Part shown: in pieces, positions 1-11,856 of the stretch
Numbering within the stretch: position 1 is the stretch's first letter
Layout of the letters: each line of letters starts with the position of its first letter
Assembly: GCA_006384855.1 (NCBI GenBank)
Contig: VCJN01001626.1
Span: 118,405 to 182,404, forward strand
DNA: 64,000 nucleotides
Reading direction: 5' to 3'
Source of the DNA: Tetraselmis striata
Taxonomy: Eukaryota; Chlorophyta; Chlorodendrophyceae; Chlorodendrales; Chlorodendraceae
Notes under the pieces: generated by a model
The model's database searches: none
What the model saw: only the letters and a program-made list of their open reading frames with translations
What the model was told of the DNA's origin: nothing
Translations under genes and position numbers: made by a program

Positions 1-1960
1 GCCCGGTGGAATATTCAAACCTCTTTATTACCAATATGACCATTTAAGCAGGGACGGGCCGCATTTGTCATCACGCCGCCCGTGGGCGGCGGGCAGGCTG
101 CCGGGGGGTGCTGGCTCCACCACGGGATGCACCACTCGAAGAAATGCCAAGAAGCAACGCATGGCAAGGTTGGGTCGATGTTATTGTAGTCCAGCACGCA
201 TGCCCGCCCCTGGCTAAGCACATGTAGGGCGCAAAGGTGTCGCGTTGCAGCAGGGCTCTCGGCCGTTTTCAGGCGCGCCCTTGCGCACGACACCTGCTTC
301 GAAGATGTGTTCATCAGAGAATGTATAGTCACTACGAATATCGCACGGATGGTGTGTATAGCGGAATGTAACTACCGAGATATGCACCCTATGTATCGCG
401 TAGGAATTGGGCTACCTGACGAAAACGTACTATTCCAATTGGGCAGTGTATGTACTTCTTGTTGCCTCGCTCCCATGCATTGACCCGGTGGTTGATGAGA
501 GCAAGATCATTTTGCCCTCGACGGAGCACCACCCCGTCACATTCGATCTCTATGGCGATGCACTCATGAACCTCCCGGCACTTGAAGACGCTGGCTCACT
601 AGCGTGACTATGCAACACGATGCTATCGCAGACGTCTTTCGCCGTTTTCGCCCTACATACACCACACTTTACGTACGCGTAGTCCCTACCGCGGCGCGCG
701 AAAACTCCCGACTACACCATCGCGTGAACCTGCACCCGAATGGACTGCATGATTCTAATCGCGTGCGGTTTCCGACCGCACATGTGTTTGAAGTATTCCA
801 TCCCGGTAGTGCCGCATTATACGCATTCCCGCCATCGGGGACTCGACAGCGCGCAGCAACCAATGCATCGGTACCGTCCACGAGATCGCCACGACGTTGA
901 TGCCCCTAGTTTGGCCATTTTCGCCGTTTTGTTGCATCCCCTGCCTTACGAATTGATTCCTGCACAATTTGTGAGGATCTAGAAGGAATCTTTCTTCTGA
1001 GATAGCCCTAGAAGTAAGTCCACAACAAATAATTGTCCTTCGGGCGTGTTAGCAGTCGGAAGGGATTCCTTATTCTGGCCACTTAGTAACGACTGGCGGA
1101 TTTCCTTGTAAAAAAAGGAAAAAATTGACATGAATACACTATGAGATGTCATCTAGCTCTAGAGAATTACTCGTATTTTATCATGATGTTAAAGAAGGGC
1201 AATCGTATTGGACAGTGGGCGGGGTAGGTGCGGCGGGTGTATCGACAAAAAGTAAACACTGTCAGTGTGGTAAAAAGACGTCTATGTCGCATTTTTCATT
1301 GGCAATAACCGGCAACTTCTCTCGGCCGCACACTGCCAGAGTGTCGAAGGGTGACTGAGTCGATCCGTTGCCTGCATGTGCATGAGTTGCAGGCATATAT
1401 AGCATATGCGCATCATGTGCACGCCTTGGTTGGCTTCGGACAGATAGAGTCCCCCATACGGGGGCTCTTAATAGTTTCCGAGGCTTGAGTATAGCTAGGG
1501 TGCGCGCAGTACGAAAGGGGGGTCACCGAATGATGCTGCATCGTCCCCTGTTGATACGATGTAACCCTGGATTAGGGCTGACCACGGCTAGCAATAGTAG
1601 CCCCGCTCGGGCACGGAGGGGCAGAAATGCCTGATAAGCTGGATTATTAGTTGAGTCAAGATGGTAAATCCTAATATAATAGCATCAGGGTTTACGAAAC
1701 GAGTATTTCAAGAGACACGGCGGTAGGCGATATTAACTTTAACCGAGTGTCGTGAGCAGGCGATATTAACATATGGGCATTGTATCAATGCGTCGCACTC
1801 GCGCACTGTAATAATTTCGGTCGTTCGTACCAATGTATTGTTGGGCTGCTGCCCAAATTTTCCGGAAGTACGGGTACTTGTAATATTGTACAACAATAAA
1901 AAAATATTTGAAAGCGCGAATCTAACCGAACCGTACCTGTAGGTAGTATGGTCGCTACCA
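1..1960. other. No recognisable gene
   Basis: Several short open frames exist on both strands (for example 407-607, 604-900 and 1146-1358), but none shows a recognisable domain, consistent codon bias or splice structure. I treat the stretch as intergenic or decayed repeat DNA. Confidence 0.5.
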
Positions 1961-1969
1961 GTGTTATTG

Positions 1970-2870
1970 TGCTGAACTCACTTCACTTCGAAGTAGTTCG
2001 GGAGTTCGGGCCGAAATAAACCGAACTGAACCACCTGAATTCAGTTCAGACTGCCTCGAAAATTTCCTGAACTCAGGGGTCTCCGAACTACACCGTAACA
2101 TAACAGATATGACCCCAACAAGATACTGCAGCGTCCGTACATGGAGATAAGGTGTTTTACGGTGAGAAACTTGCCGCGCACGCCCCAGAACCCCTCCAAC
2201 AGATAAGGTGCACCAGCCGCCATCATGTTGTCCAGCACACAAGCAAGTCTTCCACTCCAACACTTCCACTCCAACACCTAAACCTGAACCAGGTCCATTG
2301 TCAACCTGATATGCAGTCGCCGCCCATCAGTACACATGAACGCGGCGATGAGGTAATGGACGGTGTCGTCGAGTCTGAGGTCGAGGAGGACGTCGTCATC
2401 GTGGAGAAGGAGCTGCATGCCGCCAGTGACGATGATGGCGCGCAACCAACCGCCGGCGTTACTCCCAATGCAATGCGGCGGCGCCCCCCTCGCGTGCCTA
2501 GCACCGCCTCTTCGCGTGCTGCCCGAGGGCAGCTACCCGAACCCGAACCCCAACCCGATGATTCGAGCAACCAACAACATACTAGATTGGCAGCCAACGC
2601 GCCCACTAGCGGCGCGCAACACTTGTAACATTTCCTTTCCACGACATTTTTGGCCACCATTGTGCCGCTGCGTTTTAATCATTGCATCAGGTAGTTCTAG
2701 AGTCACATTCAGACCGCAGTTCAGTAGCAGTTCGGTGGCAGTTCGGACTGAACTCGGTTCAGTTCGGGCAGCAGTTCGGACAGTTCAGTCATCCAATTCA
2801 ATCTGAAGTGCTGTTATTTCAATGTGAACTGAATTCAATTGAACTCCCTGAATTCAGCGGCATCCATCGC
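1970..2870. repeat. Segment bounded by GTTCAG/GTTCGG-rich arms
   Basis: The two ends (about 1970-2100 and 2690-2870) are dense in the short words GTTCAG, GTTCGG and their complements CTGAAC and CCGAAC. The arms look inverted relative to each other, as in a degenerate inverted-repeat transposon or a short-motif array. The interior (2152-2628) has an Asp/Glu/Pro-rich frame without a recognisable domain. No target-site duplication was identified. Confidence 0.3.
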
Positions 2871-3705
2871 GGAATTGGAAAAACGCCTGACGGCCCAAGC
2901 GGAAGCCCTGGAGAAGCGGCTGGCCGAGCAGTTCGAGGCGGCTACGGCCGCCTTACTCGCTCGACTGGCCCCTCCCGTGCAATCGCCCCCTCCCGAAGGC
3001 ACCCAGTCAGCCATTCCCGCGGGCGCGCCTGCGCCCGAGGGTGGTGAGCAAGGAGCGCAAGAGCCCCTTCCTGCTGAGCTGGACGCACTCGACACCGAGC
3101 TCGAGTACGTCGACTTCGCCTACTTCGGCCAAGTCCCCCCTTCCGGTTTGGAGCCACCCCCACGCGACGGCGACGAGCCTCGCTTGTGGATTCTGACCGA
3201 CGACACCGAATTGGAAAACCGCCTGACGGCCCAAGCAATAGCCATGGAGGAGCGGCTGGCCGAGCAGTTCGAGGCGGCTACGGCCGCCTTCCTCGCTCGA
3301 ATGGCCCCTCCCGTGCAACCGTATCTTGGCTATTATGCTAAGGCCTGCGGCCAATCCCTGGCGGTACGGCCGTCACTACAGTACAGTGTACAGTACCTGG
3401 GCCGCCCGTCCCGCGCACGGCCCCCGCGCCCGGGCTCTGGAGCGCCCTGGACGGTGTCGATGGTGGCCGAGCCCCACCTTCTTGCCGCCCTCTCTCCGGC
3501 GCCGGCCTGCCGACCAAGTTTTGGAGCGTCTCCCCGCTGGAGCCTTCCGCCGCTTGGTCCTTTTCAGCCACTCCCACTGACTGGCTGCGGGACGCCTGCC
3601 TGGCGGCGGGCGCCCAGCCGCCCCCCAGTGTCACGTGGGCATCGCACATGTTGCGCAAAGGCGCGGCCTCGGCAGCGAGCTGCTACGCTGCGGTTCTGCT
3701 GCTAG
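2839..3705 (+). CDS. Hypothetical protein with duplicated coiled-coil segment
   Basis: I do not recognise this protein. The frame runs 288 codons but opens at a TTG with no clear upstream ATG, so it may be an internal exon or a transposon-derived fragment. Two near-identical segments of about 37 residues, rich in Leu, Glu, Ala and Arg and ending in Ala-Pro-Pro-Val-Gln, lie at codons 12-48 and 124-160. They are separated by an acidic Pro/Glu-rich linker and look like short amphipathic helices. After the second copy the frame turns into Pro/Arg-rich sequence that looks like non-coding GC-rich DNA, so the true end is probably near 3320. A decayed gag-like ORF is an alternative. Confidence 0.3.
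   Translation: MNSLNSAASIAELEKRLTAQAEALEKRLAEQFEAATAALLARLAPPVQSPPPEGTQSAIPAGAPAPEGGEQGAQEPLPAELDALDTELEYVDFAYFGQVPPSGLEPPPRDGDEPRLWILTDDTELENRLTAQAIAMEERLAEQFEAATAAFLARMAPPVQPYLGYYAKACGQSLAVRPSLQYSVQYLGRPSRARPPRPGSGAPWTVSMVAEPHLLAALSPAPACRPSFGASPRWSLPPLGPFQPLPLTGCGTPAWRRAPSRPPVSRGHRTCCAKARPRQRAATLRFCC
2872..3318 (+). repeat. 111-bp direct duplication in a hypothetical ORF
   Basis: Copies lie at 2872-2982 and 3208-3318, 336 bp apart. They are near-identical at nucleotide level and share the core ctggccgagcagttcgaggc. Both are in the same reading frame, giving repeated heptad-like protein segments. Confidence 0.8.
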
Positions 3706-3762
3706 CTCGTCCCCGTCCGGCCGCTACACTTCGCTACCTGTGCAAGCCTTTGGCTTCTTCTC

Positions 3763-4088
3763 TGGCAAATCGTGCCTCCTTGGGTAAATGGTCAGATGTA
3801 GTCATCTGGAGGTTTACAGTACTTAGCAATGTTGTACTGCGCACGATCCCCGCGGTCGGCGCACGGACTGGGGCCTGCCAGCCCGCACCTGCACCACGAC
3901 CTGAGGGATCCGCCCTTGGGCACCGGCACTCTCTGCTGTGCGCTCGCCTCAACCGGCTCGCGCACCCACCCACCCACACCCATCTTTCTGCGCTAGGAGA
4001 CACCCATGCCAAGCCTGTGGTTCTCGTCTTAGCCTCCAATGTAAGCGAGCTGACATTCTTTGGCAAATCGTGCCTCCTTGGGTAAATG
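3763..4088 (+). repeat. 28-bp direct repeat pair
   Basis: The same 28 bases, from TGGCAAATCG to GGGTAAATG, occur at 3763-3790 and 4061-4088. Sequence immediately after the second copy becomes very AT-rich. This may be a recombination scar or the ends of a short inserted unit. Confidence 0.7.
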
Positions 4089-4936
4089 TGTAGATATGTG
4101 TATAGGTATATATATGTACACGTATCAGACGATGCACGTTAACATATCACGTATCTGTAAAACATTGCAATATCCGATGTCAAAATTTTATACATATTTA
4201 TTTTTATTCTAAAAGTATCAGATATTGTGCATATAATATATTGTTTTATATCAATATCTGTTTATCTTGCATATGTATTATTTTTAAACGTATCTCTATG
4301 ATCAGATAGTCGTAATGATGACGACGCAGAAGCATTATCATCCCTCTACTGCATCCCTTTTCTTGCAGCAGTCCATCAGCATACTGCATACTAACTACAC
4401 GAGCATACTGTATCATCACTGCGCTGCTACTCATCATCTACTGCAGTCGCTGTAGAGGACCTTTCTGATTGCCCTGATTGCCCTGATTGCTCTCATAATT
4501 GCTCTTAGTTTCTCTTTGTAGTGCGTTTTTGTGAAAGCCCCGATGTAAATATACGACTATTTCTGATTGCCCTTCTCTTTGGTGATTTCCGATATCGCCT
4601 TCTGCTGCTAGCTCATGTAATTACTCATCATCGTCGAAGTACGCGCGCATGCGTGCCAATCTGCTGCACTCCCGCCGGTGCGGCCAAGCAACGCCGATCA
4701 GGGCGGCGAAGCACGCGAAAGATAGCTCATAGGCCCTGGGCCAGCGCTCTCACCGGTAGCGAGCAGGTGCATCTGGAGGCTCGCAGCTTTGGGAGCAGGC
4801 CTACGGGACTGGGTGAAGGCCGACTGAGAAGCGCGCGGCCGAATAAGCCGGCGCTCAGCAGCAGGGTCACTGCTCGCCGTACGAGTACGAGTACTCGGCG
4901 AGGCCCACCACCACCGCCTCCCACCATATCTAAGCC
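4089..4936. other. AT-rich spacer then GC-rich sequence, no gene
   Basis: About 4089-4460 is AT-rich with many TATA/TATC runs. About 4460-4510 holds short tandem copies of TGATTGCCC/TGATTGCTC. The remainder is GC-rich without a convincing frame. Confidence 0.4.
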
Positions 4937-5266
4937 ATGCCGGTGGTACGTGGCCTGGGGGTGGTGGCAAAGACGGAGGGTAAGAAACAGATAGAGGCTG
5001 TTCGGGCTGAGCTCCGCACCCAGGCCTTCTGGACGCGCCGGAAACGGCGCTCGCTGAGCCACGCGCGGTCCTCCGGCGGCGAGGGCTCGGTGTTCAGCAG
5101 TCGCTCGGGCTCGGAGGACGATGCGGAGGTGCGGGAAACCCTTGCGACACCGCCCGAGGCACACACCCCGGTATCTCCCACACGGACGCATTTCATCTTA
5201 CTCCAGGACACTTGCATGGCCGGGGAGCTCGGTGCGGCAAGTGCCGAAAGCGGTGTGCTGGGATAG
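4937..5266 (+). CDS. Unrecognised ATG-initiated ORF, possible first exon
   Basis: This frame starts with an ATG and encodes 109 residues rich in Lys, Arg, Ser and acidic residues, with the look of a disordered cytosolic N-terminus. It lies upstream of and on the same strand as the potassium channel gene, so it could be that gene's first coding exon. However, the obvious donors within it (gtaaga at 4980, gtgcgg at 5232) do not keep frame with the next candidate exon. I do not recognise a family; it may also be a separate gene or non-coding. Confidence 0.25.
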   Translation: MPVVRGLGVVAKTEGKKQIEAVRAELRTQAFWTRRKRRSLSHARSSGGEGSVFSSRSGSEDDAEVRETLATPPEAHTPVSPTRTHFILLQDTCMAGELGAASAESGVLG

Positions 5267-5680
5267 CGGGGTGTAGTGGATGCCAGACGCGCGGACGATG
5301 CTGCGGCAGGACGGGTTACCGTAACCGTACCGTATGTGTACCAAAGCAGTACTGCTACCTGTACTGTACTAGTGGTGGTGTGTCCTCCGCACTGTACTTT
5401 ATCCGTGAGGGCGGTATATCACATGCGCCAGCGAGCCCTCCGGTGCTCGGCTAAGTGATGGCCGGGCGGGTGGCCACGGCCACGTGACTAAGCAAAGTGA
5501 TGGTCAGAGCCGGAGGCACGGCGCCGTGTGGGCGGGTGCTGCAGCTGTGTGCTGAGGCCGCCGGACGGGTTGAGGGCAGCGGGCTCGCGGCACACGTGAC
5601 CGATATGCCCTGATCACGATTGTTGCCTCGGCGGAAAAGGCCACGGGGACTGCGATAGGCGAGCGTGGCAGAAAGAAATG

Positions 5681-5682
<2 letters not shown>

Positions 5683-5753
<71 letters not shown>

Positions 5754-5864
5754 TGTGTCTGTGTCTGTGTCTGTGTCTGTGTCTGTGTCTGTGTGTCTGT
5801 GTGTCTGTGTGTGTGTCTGTGTGTGTCTGTGTGTCTCGGGGGGGGGGGGGGGGGGGGGGGGGGG
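5683..5864 (+). repeat. GT / TGTGTC microsatellite followed by poly-G
   Basis: About 70 bp of pure (GT)n is followed by about 85 bp of interrupted GTGTCT/GTGTGTCT units, then an uninterrupted run of 27 G (5838-5864). The antisense frame gives artefactual Thr-His repeats. Confidence 0.95.
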
Positions 5865-6208
5865 TTCCCGGCGGAGGACTGCGTACGCTCGTCTGTCGTG
5901 TTCAGGCGAGACGCGCATCGTTCCCTGCGCATAAAATGTTGGTGCTCGTATCAGGCATACAAGCAGCCACAGATCGCACAGAGGAAAGGCTGTAAAGTGA
6001 GGCTGATTTAGGCCCAACTCGAAAACGTGAAATGGCTTTGCTCCCGAATTGCGGGGGGGCTGCCCCTTGTATGGTGTTGTCCCCTCCCCCCCACCCCCCC
6101 CCCCCCCCCCCTTCCTTCCTGTGTTTTCAACCTCCTCCCCACAAAGACACGCTTTCTCAGTGGTGAGAGTCGCATACACTGAACACTGGTTTTTTGCTGC
6201 TTGCGCAG

Positions 6209-9200
6209 GGATTTTCCCACACAAACTCTGCCACGGCAAGTGAACGTGCAGCTAGCGGAGCTTCCACCAGCTTCTCAGTTGCAGCCGCCAGCCAGGCAGC
6301 GGACGAGGCGGATTCTAGTTCCAGCAGCGGATCTGACGGCCGGGGGGTGGACGATGGGGGCAGGGGCAGCGGCGGTGGCGCGGGCGCGGGCGGGAACGGA
6401 GCCGGCAGTAGCGGGGTGAAAGTGGACGAGCAAGAGGCGGAGACTTTGCAGCATTGCGAGTCATCCAGGGCATCAACCCGCTTGAATTCCACTCAGACTC
6501 AAATAGCCGAAATCATCAAGCAGGGCAACTTGCGTGAGTATCCTGCGTCTCCTGCACCCCTCCCCCCTTTGCCCCCCATCCTAGTTGTGATTGCAGTATC
6601 TTCCTGCTCACACTGTTTGTCATTGTATGCCAATGTCAGGGGCAAAATCGGAAAAGGAGAAAATGCGATCTAAACGGCGGACAAAGAAGCGGCGGACAGC
6701 AACAGGGGAGGAAAGCACCCGGGATGGCAGCGAGCCAAGCAGTAGTGGGATATCGCCTGACAATTCAGGGCAGATGGCAGTTTTGCTTCAGTGCAGAGTG
6801 CTCAATCCCGGGAACAGGTTAACCCACGCTTCTGCCTGATGTTCTTGCCCACCCACATGTCGGCATGTCCACTTTGGCATGATCCTGCAGCGATTGATCA
6901 GAAAACGGCAGCTTTTAACCGTGAACCGCGCCTGCAGTGCGCTACTCCTGCAGCCAGAGACGCGGGCTCTTTTGGACATTGACGTGCGAGGACACACGGT
7001 GGAGGCGGAGCAGGGGTTGGCCGACTTTCGCAATTCAAATTGTGCGTTTCCCTAAGTCTGCCAGCGGCATGTGTTTCCTGATATGCCTTTGCAAATTGAA
7101 CTGCCTGGTTGTGCCCGAGATGGTATCCATTTCAGAGACCAGGTCTGCATGCAGATGGAGTAGCCAGGCTCCATTTCGTCCCTTGACGCTGCATGCTGCC
7201 TTATTCTGGGGTGCATGCCGGCTGTGCAGGGCGCGAGAAGCGAGCGTTGGTGCACCAAGTGATGATGGAGCCCGGCAGCAGCAGGCTTGCGACCATCATA
7301 TCAGCGGTTATCATGCTGGTGATCCTGGTCTCATCCACCACCTTCTGCTTGGAGACAATGGAGGAATACAGAGACGTGACGGCACTCAAATGGGTGGAGT
7401 CCGTCAGCATTGTGATCTTCACGCTGGAGTACCTTGTCAAAATCGTGACGGCGCCCAACCTGTGGCGATTTGTGCGCGCACCGCTCAACCTCATTGACCT
7501 GATAGCCATCCTGCCATGGTATATCGACCTCTTTGTTGCCACGGGAAAGTCTCAGGTTTGTCATCCCCCCCCCCCCCTTCCCACCCCCCCTGCCTACATT
7601 CGCCCTACTGCCCAAAACAGTCACTATGTGTTCTAGACTGCCGTCTTTCTTCTGTCCCCCTCAGTACATGCTTCCGCAGTGACGACCTTTGCATGCCTAT
7701 GGTGGCAGCATGGCCTGAGCATGGCCTGAGCATGAACTTGTTAACAATGCAGGGCACGAGTGTGCTGAGAATCATCCGGCTGGCAAGGATTCTCAAGCTG
7801 GGCGGGCGGTATGGAAAGTTCCAGGTTGTGAGCAAGGCGATGCTCGTGTCACTAGATGTACTGGGCGTGCTCTTCTTCATGCTGGTCATCACAGTGGTCA
7901 TATTCTCCACGCTCGTCTACTACAGCGAGTACCCCCCGCCAAAGGACGAGCGCTACGTTATGGTTCCTCAGGAATTCACCAGCATCCCGGAGTCCTTCTG
8001 GTGGGCAATTGTCACTGTGAACACAGTGGGCTACGGCGATGTGGTTCCCTTGACACTGTGGGGCAAGATTGTGGCCGGCGGCCTCATGATTGTCGGGCTG
8101 CTCATCATGGCACTGCCCATCTCTGTCATTGGCACCAACTTCACTGCTGAGTGGATGGAGTACAAGGTGTGTGGGGACCGCAGCTCATGCCCACCCACCC
8201 ACGCCCAGCTCCCCCCTCTCGTCTACGTTTTGACACTCCTGTCCCCGCTCCCTACCTGCAGGATTTTCTCGCCCAGCGGGAGTCCATCAAGCATCTGCCG
8301 CACAAGGTTATCCTGTTCGAGGAGCTGCTCTCGGAGCATGTGAGCAACATCGAGGACATCATCAGCCGATACTCGGAGACCGAGGAGGAGCTGGACTACT
8401 TGCGCATGAAGATGCAGGACAAGATCATCCAGAAGAAGGCGGAGATGGATCAGAGGCATGGCACGCAGGACGATATGTCAGAGATCAGTAGTCTGCATGG
8501 CTCTCGCCGCCAGCTCACCTTCAAAAACTTGTTCCCCAAAGACAAGCCCAAAACCCGGGACCGCTACACGCGCGAGCTCTCGGAGATTAAGCACCTAGAG
8601 CAGCAGATACTGAACAAGAGCGCCTACCTCAACGATCTGCTATCCGCCACGGAGTTCCTAAGGTGTGACCCCTTGCGAATTGTGCTGCCATACAGGGCGC
8701 GGCCATGCCTGCCTCCGTCCCCACTCTCGCTGACCTGCGGATTTGTGTCTAACAGGTCCGGCTATTTCGAGGAGAAAGTGAAGTCTCTACGAATGAAGTA
8801 CAAGCAGCTGGAGTTCATCAAGGAGGAGTCCTACGTGCTGCGCAGTGCGCTTGACGAGGTGGAGGCGCAGGTGTGCAAATGTCCCGGGGGGGGGGGGGGG
8901 GGGGGGGCACAGCGCTCGTTGCGGCCTGGTTGCGAGACAGCGGCCACGCTGTGGAGTATTGTTGGTCCAACGTAGCTGCCCCTGCTAATGCGCCATGCAC
9001 CGTTGTGCCCATTCGCCTTCAGGTCCGAAAAGTTGCCCCCAACATGGACTTCACAAAGCCAATGACGCGGGACGGCATTTCGCAGTTTGACCCACTCACA
9101 GCCATCTCGGCATCGGCCGCGTGGACAAAGGTGAAGAAGTATTCCCGCCTAACAGCCGTGATGTCCCGCAAGATCATCCCAATCTCGTCCGAGGGCTCCA

Positions 9201-9388
9201 CGGAGGAAGGCTCCACCGCCCTCCCCGCGAAGTCGCGCTCCCTCTTCCGTGTGTTCGGCTCACAGGAAGACGATGCCAGCATCCAGCCAAGCCAGCGCCG
9301 AAGCGTTTCCGCCAACGCGCGGCCGGCAATGGCTGGCGTCATAGATCGCGCGCTTCTTTTGCCGCAGTCTGAGAGCAACCCGGTATGA
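6209..9388 (+). CDS. Voltage-gated potassium channel (Kv, six-transmembrane), 5' end unresolved
   Basis: This gene encodes a plasma- or organelle-membrane K+ channel. Confident exons are 7230-7555 (S1 to S3), 7753-8166 (S4 to S6), 8262-8662, 8756-8870 and 9023-9388, all with GT/AG borders and matching phases, giving 540 residues before a TGA. S4 reads R-I-I-R-L-A-R-I-L-K, with positive charges every third residue. The selectivity filter is T-V-G-Y-G-D, followed by S6. Downstream are about 300 residues of predicted cytosolic coiled coil and a Ser-rich tail. Upstream exons at about 6209-6533 and 6640-6817 encode an Ala/Ser/Gly and then Lys/Arg-rich disordered region; their join to the core is not solved. 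The usual N-terminal T1/BTB tetramerisation domain was not found. The core resembles animal-type Kv channels more than plant Shaker channels, since no cyclic-nucleotide domain is visible. Confidence 0.9.
8886..8908 (+). repeat. Intronic poly-G tract
   Basis: An uninterrupted G run lies in the channel intron between the exons ending at 8870 and starting at 9023. It is one of many G/C homopolymers in introns of this window. Confidence 0.9.
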
Positions 9389-10168
9389 GGACAGGCGGCC
9401 GCGTATAGTCGGTGCTTGCAAGCTGCGCATGGCATTACTCTATCCGCGAGAACGCTCTACCGGATGAAGAACTCGAGCCTGCTGGAGCCTCGGCTGGATC
9501 CGCTGAGAGCGTAGCTCTCCAAGGGCGAGCATTCTTCCGTTATTCACTTTAGAGCGCAGCGCAACTGGCCTTGTCGGTCAGACGGAAGGCAGTGGCTGAG
9601 ATCACGGGCAGCTCCTGGCGGCAGGACTTGCTTTAGCACCCCCATAATGATCATTCAGACTAGATAGCGGATTACTGGGGTCCCACCATGCTGGTGGACA
9701 CGGAGCCACAAGCACATCTGAACGTATGTCGTGAAACTAGACCATATCCTCGTCATAGCCAGCAGGAGGGCCGCCGGTGCCATTTTAAATGTTTCCTTCC
9801 CTGCGGTACTGCATGTTGGGCGCCTTCTCCCGTGTCATTGTGAACGCTTTGCGCGGGACAAACGGCATTTGTGCTATTGCGGGTTAAAAATCCAGAATAT
9901 TGACAGGGAGCCGAAGCAGCTGCGACTGCTGTGACTCGGGGACTGAAACAAGCGTCACTGCACGAGCAGCAGCGGGTCCCTATATGAGCGGCCCATCAAT
10001 GGCAACACACAGATATGAACCTGCGGGCGCATTATGATTCGGCACTGGCTGATGACACGATACTAGTGGCCCGTGGAACTCCGGTACCTGACTATGCCTG
10101 CAAATGTCCTACTTTTACAGTCCTTATATTCTTAATTTAATCTACATTTCATTAGAAGACACGCATCG

Positions 10169-10347
10169 CTACAATCATATTGTTGTCGTACGAACAGAGG
10201 CCGTACTAACAGATCCTTACCAAATCAATACAGTATGCTTTGGTACGTTTTGCTACAATCATGAACATCACTACAATCATATTGTTGTCGTACGAACAGA
10301 GGCCGCACTAACAGATCCTTACCAAATCGTATGCTTTGGTACGTTTT
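10169..10347 (+). repeat. Tandem direct repeat, about 80 bp units
   Basis: Copies at 10169-10251 and 10271-10347 begin CTACAATCATATTGTTG and end GCTTTGGTACGTTTT. They differ by a short indel and one substitution, and are separated by about 19 bp. Confidence 0.85.
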
Positions 10348-11416
10348 CTATTTTTAAGTAGCGTGTAGTCCATGTTGTATAAAAAGGCTCTTTTCCACTG
10401 CATGCATCATGAACAGCAAACGCCGGCACTTCTGCGACACACTCTTGCAGCGTTTGTGGATGCTGAGGTGTTCTGTGCGATCGTGCCTTTTAGCTGCATT
10501 GTTGCTGCTCCTGCTTGCGCCGTAAAAAAACATCCCATGCTGCTGCTCCACGGGGCAGCAGTGCGCACCGCAGCATCCACCATTCTGCTTCAAGTCCTCC
10601 GTGTATTCTTGCTACTATTTCATGGTGTTACCCTTGCGGTATGCCAGCGTAGCGTCATTGTACCTTAGCGTCATGCTATACTGCCCGTAGTCACTGTTCA
10701 ATCAGTGTTGTGCGCAGTGAAGTGTGTCAGTACTCGTATGAGTATACAATAAGTTCAAGATGCTACCAGCAGATGGCACTCCTGCTTGTGGCACTCTTAG
10801 ACACCACGAGCGCAATTTCATCATGACTAATTCTGGCCCTACGTGTCAGCTATACGCCATATGTTGATGTCTGCTTTATGTTTCTTCGCGTTGTCCTTTG
10901 CAAGCTATACATACCGGTACAGTCACAGACATGGCACCCGTACGCAAACCAGATAATTTTAAAACTGATACCGGTCGTCTGTACCGAATCTTCTTACCGG
11001 CACTATCGATATTGCATACCTCACCACAGCCTGGCTATACGCGACTTCGAGTAATATCTAACACCACATACCTACGCATAGAGCAATACTAAAGTAATGT
11101 TCTACCTACAATCAATAATGACAGCGCATGTATAGTGGCACGTAGCTCCTGATATCAAACAACTGCAAACGCACGATAGATCAACTATTGATAACGGAGC
11201 GTTGTCCTACCCAGGGCTTTCCGTAACTTGATCGCTGCCTAAACGGCCGTCGTAGAGACGCTGCAAGGGTTTCACTGGTGCCACCGGAAAACCTGTCCCG
11301 GGGCGAAAAAAAATCAACGAAACAATTTCCGCCCATCTGCATCACAGAGATGCAGAAAGCAAGCTGGCAGTTATTGTTTAAAAGGAACAGCAGTAGTGGA
11401 GAACCGCCATATACAT

Positions 11417-11422
<6 letters not shown>

Positions 11423-11460
<38 letters not shown>
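11423..11460 (+). repeat. (TA)n microsatellite
   Basis: About 19 TA dinucleotides follow a TATACATA-rich lead-in. Confidence 0.95.
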
Positions 11461-11462
<2 letters not shown>

Positions 11463-11856
11463 ATTATCTCTACGACTGTATCAGCGATACTCGGCGATAG
11501 CGACGAAATATACTCGCTACATAACGGCGTACTGTCTTGGGCATCGTCGTCGCGGAACCGACGACGAGCTGCTGGCCACAAGGGGATCGTCGGTAAGAGC
11601 ATAGCGACCATCATCGGTGGCGGAGCAGACCTACTAGTGCACACTGCTGTCAGCCCCATACGCCAAGGGTGTCCCGATCGCGATCAGCACTGCTGGGCAG
11701 CACCGTGGGCGAACTACTACGTCTGCTGCTACTCGTACTGTTGGGGCACGAAACCGTCGCTAAACAATATTTATTACCCCACACCTTCTGAACTCGAACT
11801 CGCTCCCATCGGCCCGACGCTCTTCATCGTATCTCTTTCCTGCAGCGTTCAAGAAC

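Larger units (their letters stand above)
9389..11856. other. Intergenic region with repeats
   Basis: Downstream of the channel gene I see no supported gene. The region holds a direct repeat near 10.2-10.35 kb and a (TA)n tract near 11.42-11.46 kb. The TA tract lies in sequence that could be part of the promoter region of the next gene. Confidence 0.5.

Noticed and set aside
5451..6239. 262-codon frame with Thr-His and proline runs
   Set aside because: It is a read-through of the GT microsatellite and poly-G tract, not a protein.
6640..7060. T1/BTB domain of the Kv channel
   Set aside because: Frames here are Lys/Arg/Ser-rich or short, and a candidate L-L-D-I-D-V-R-G segment does not continue into a T1-like pattern.
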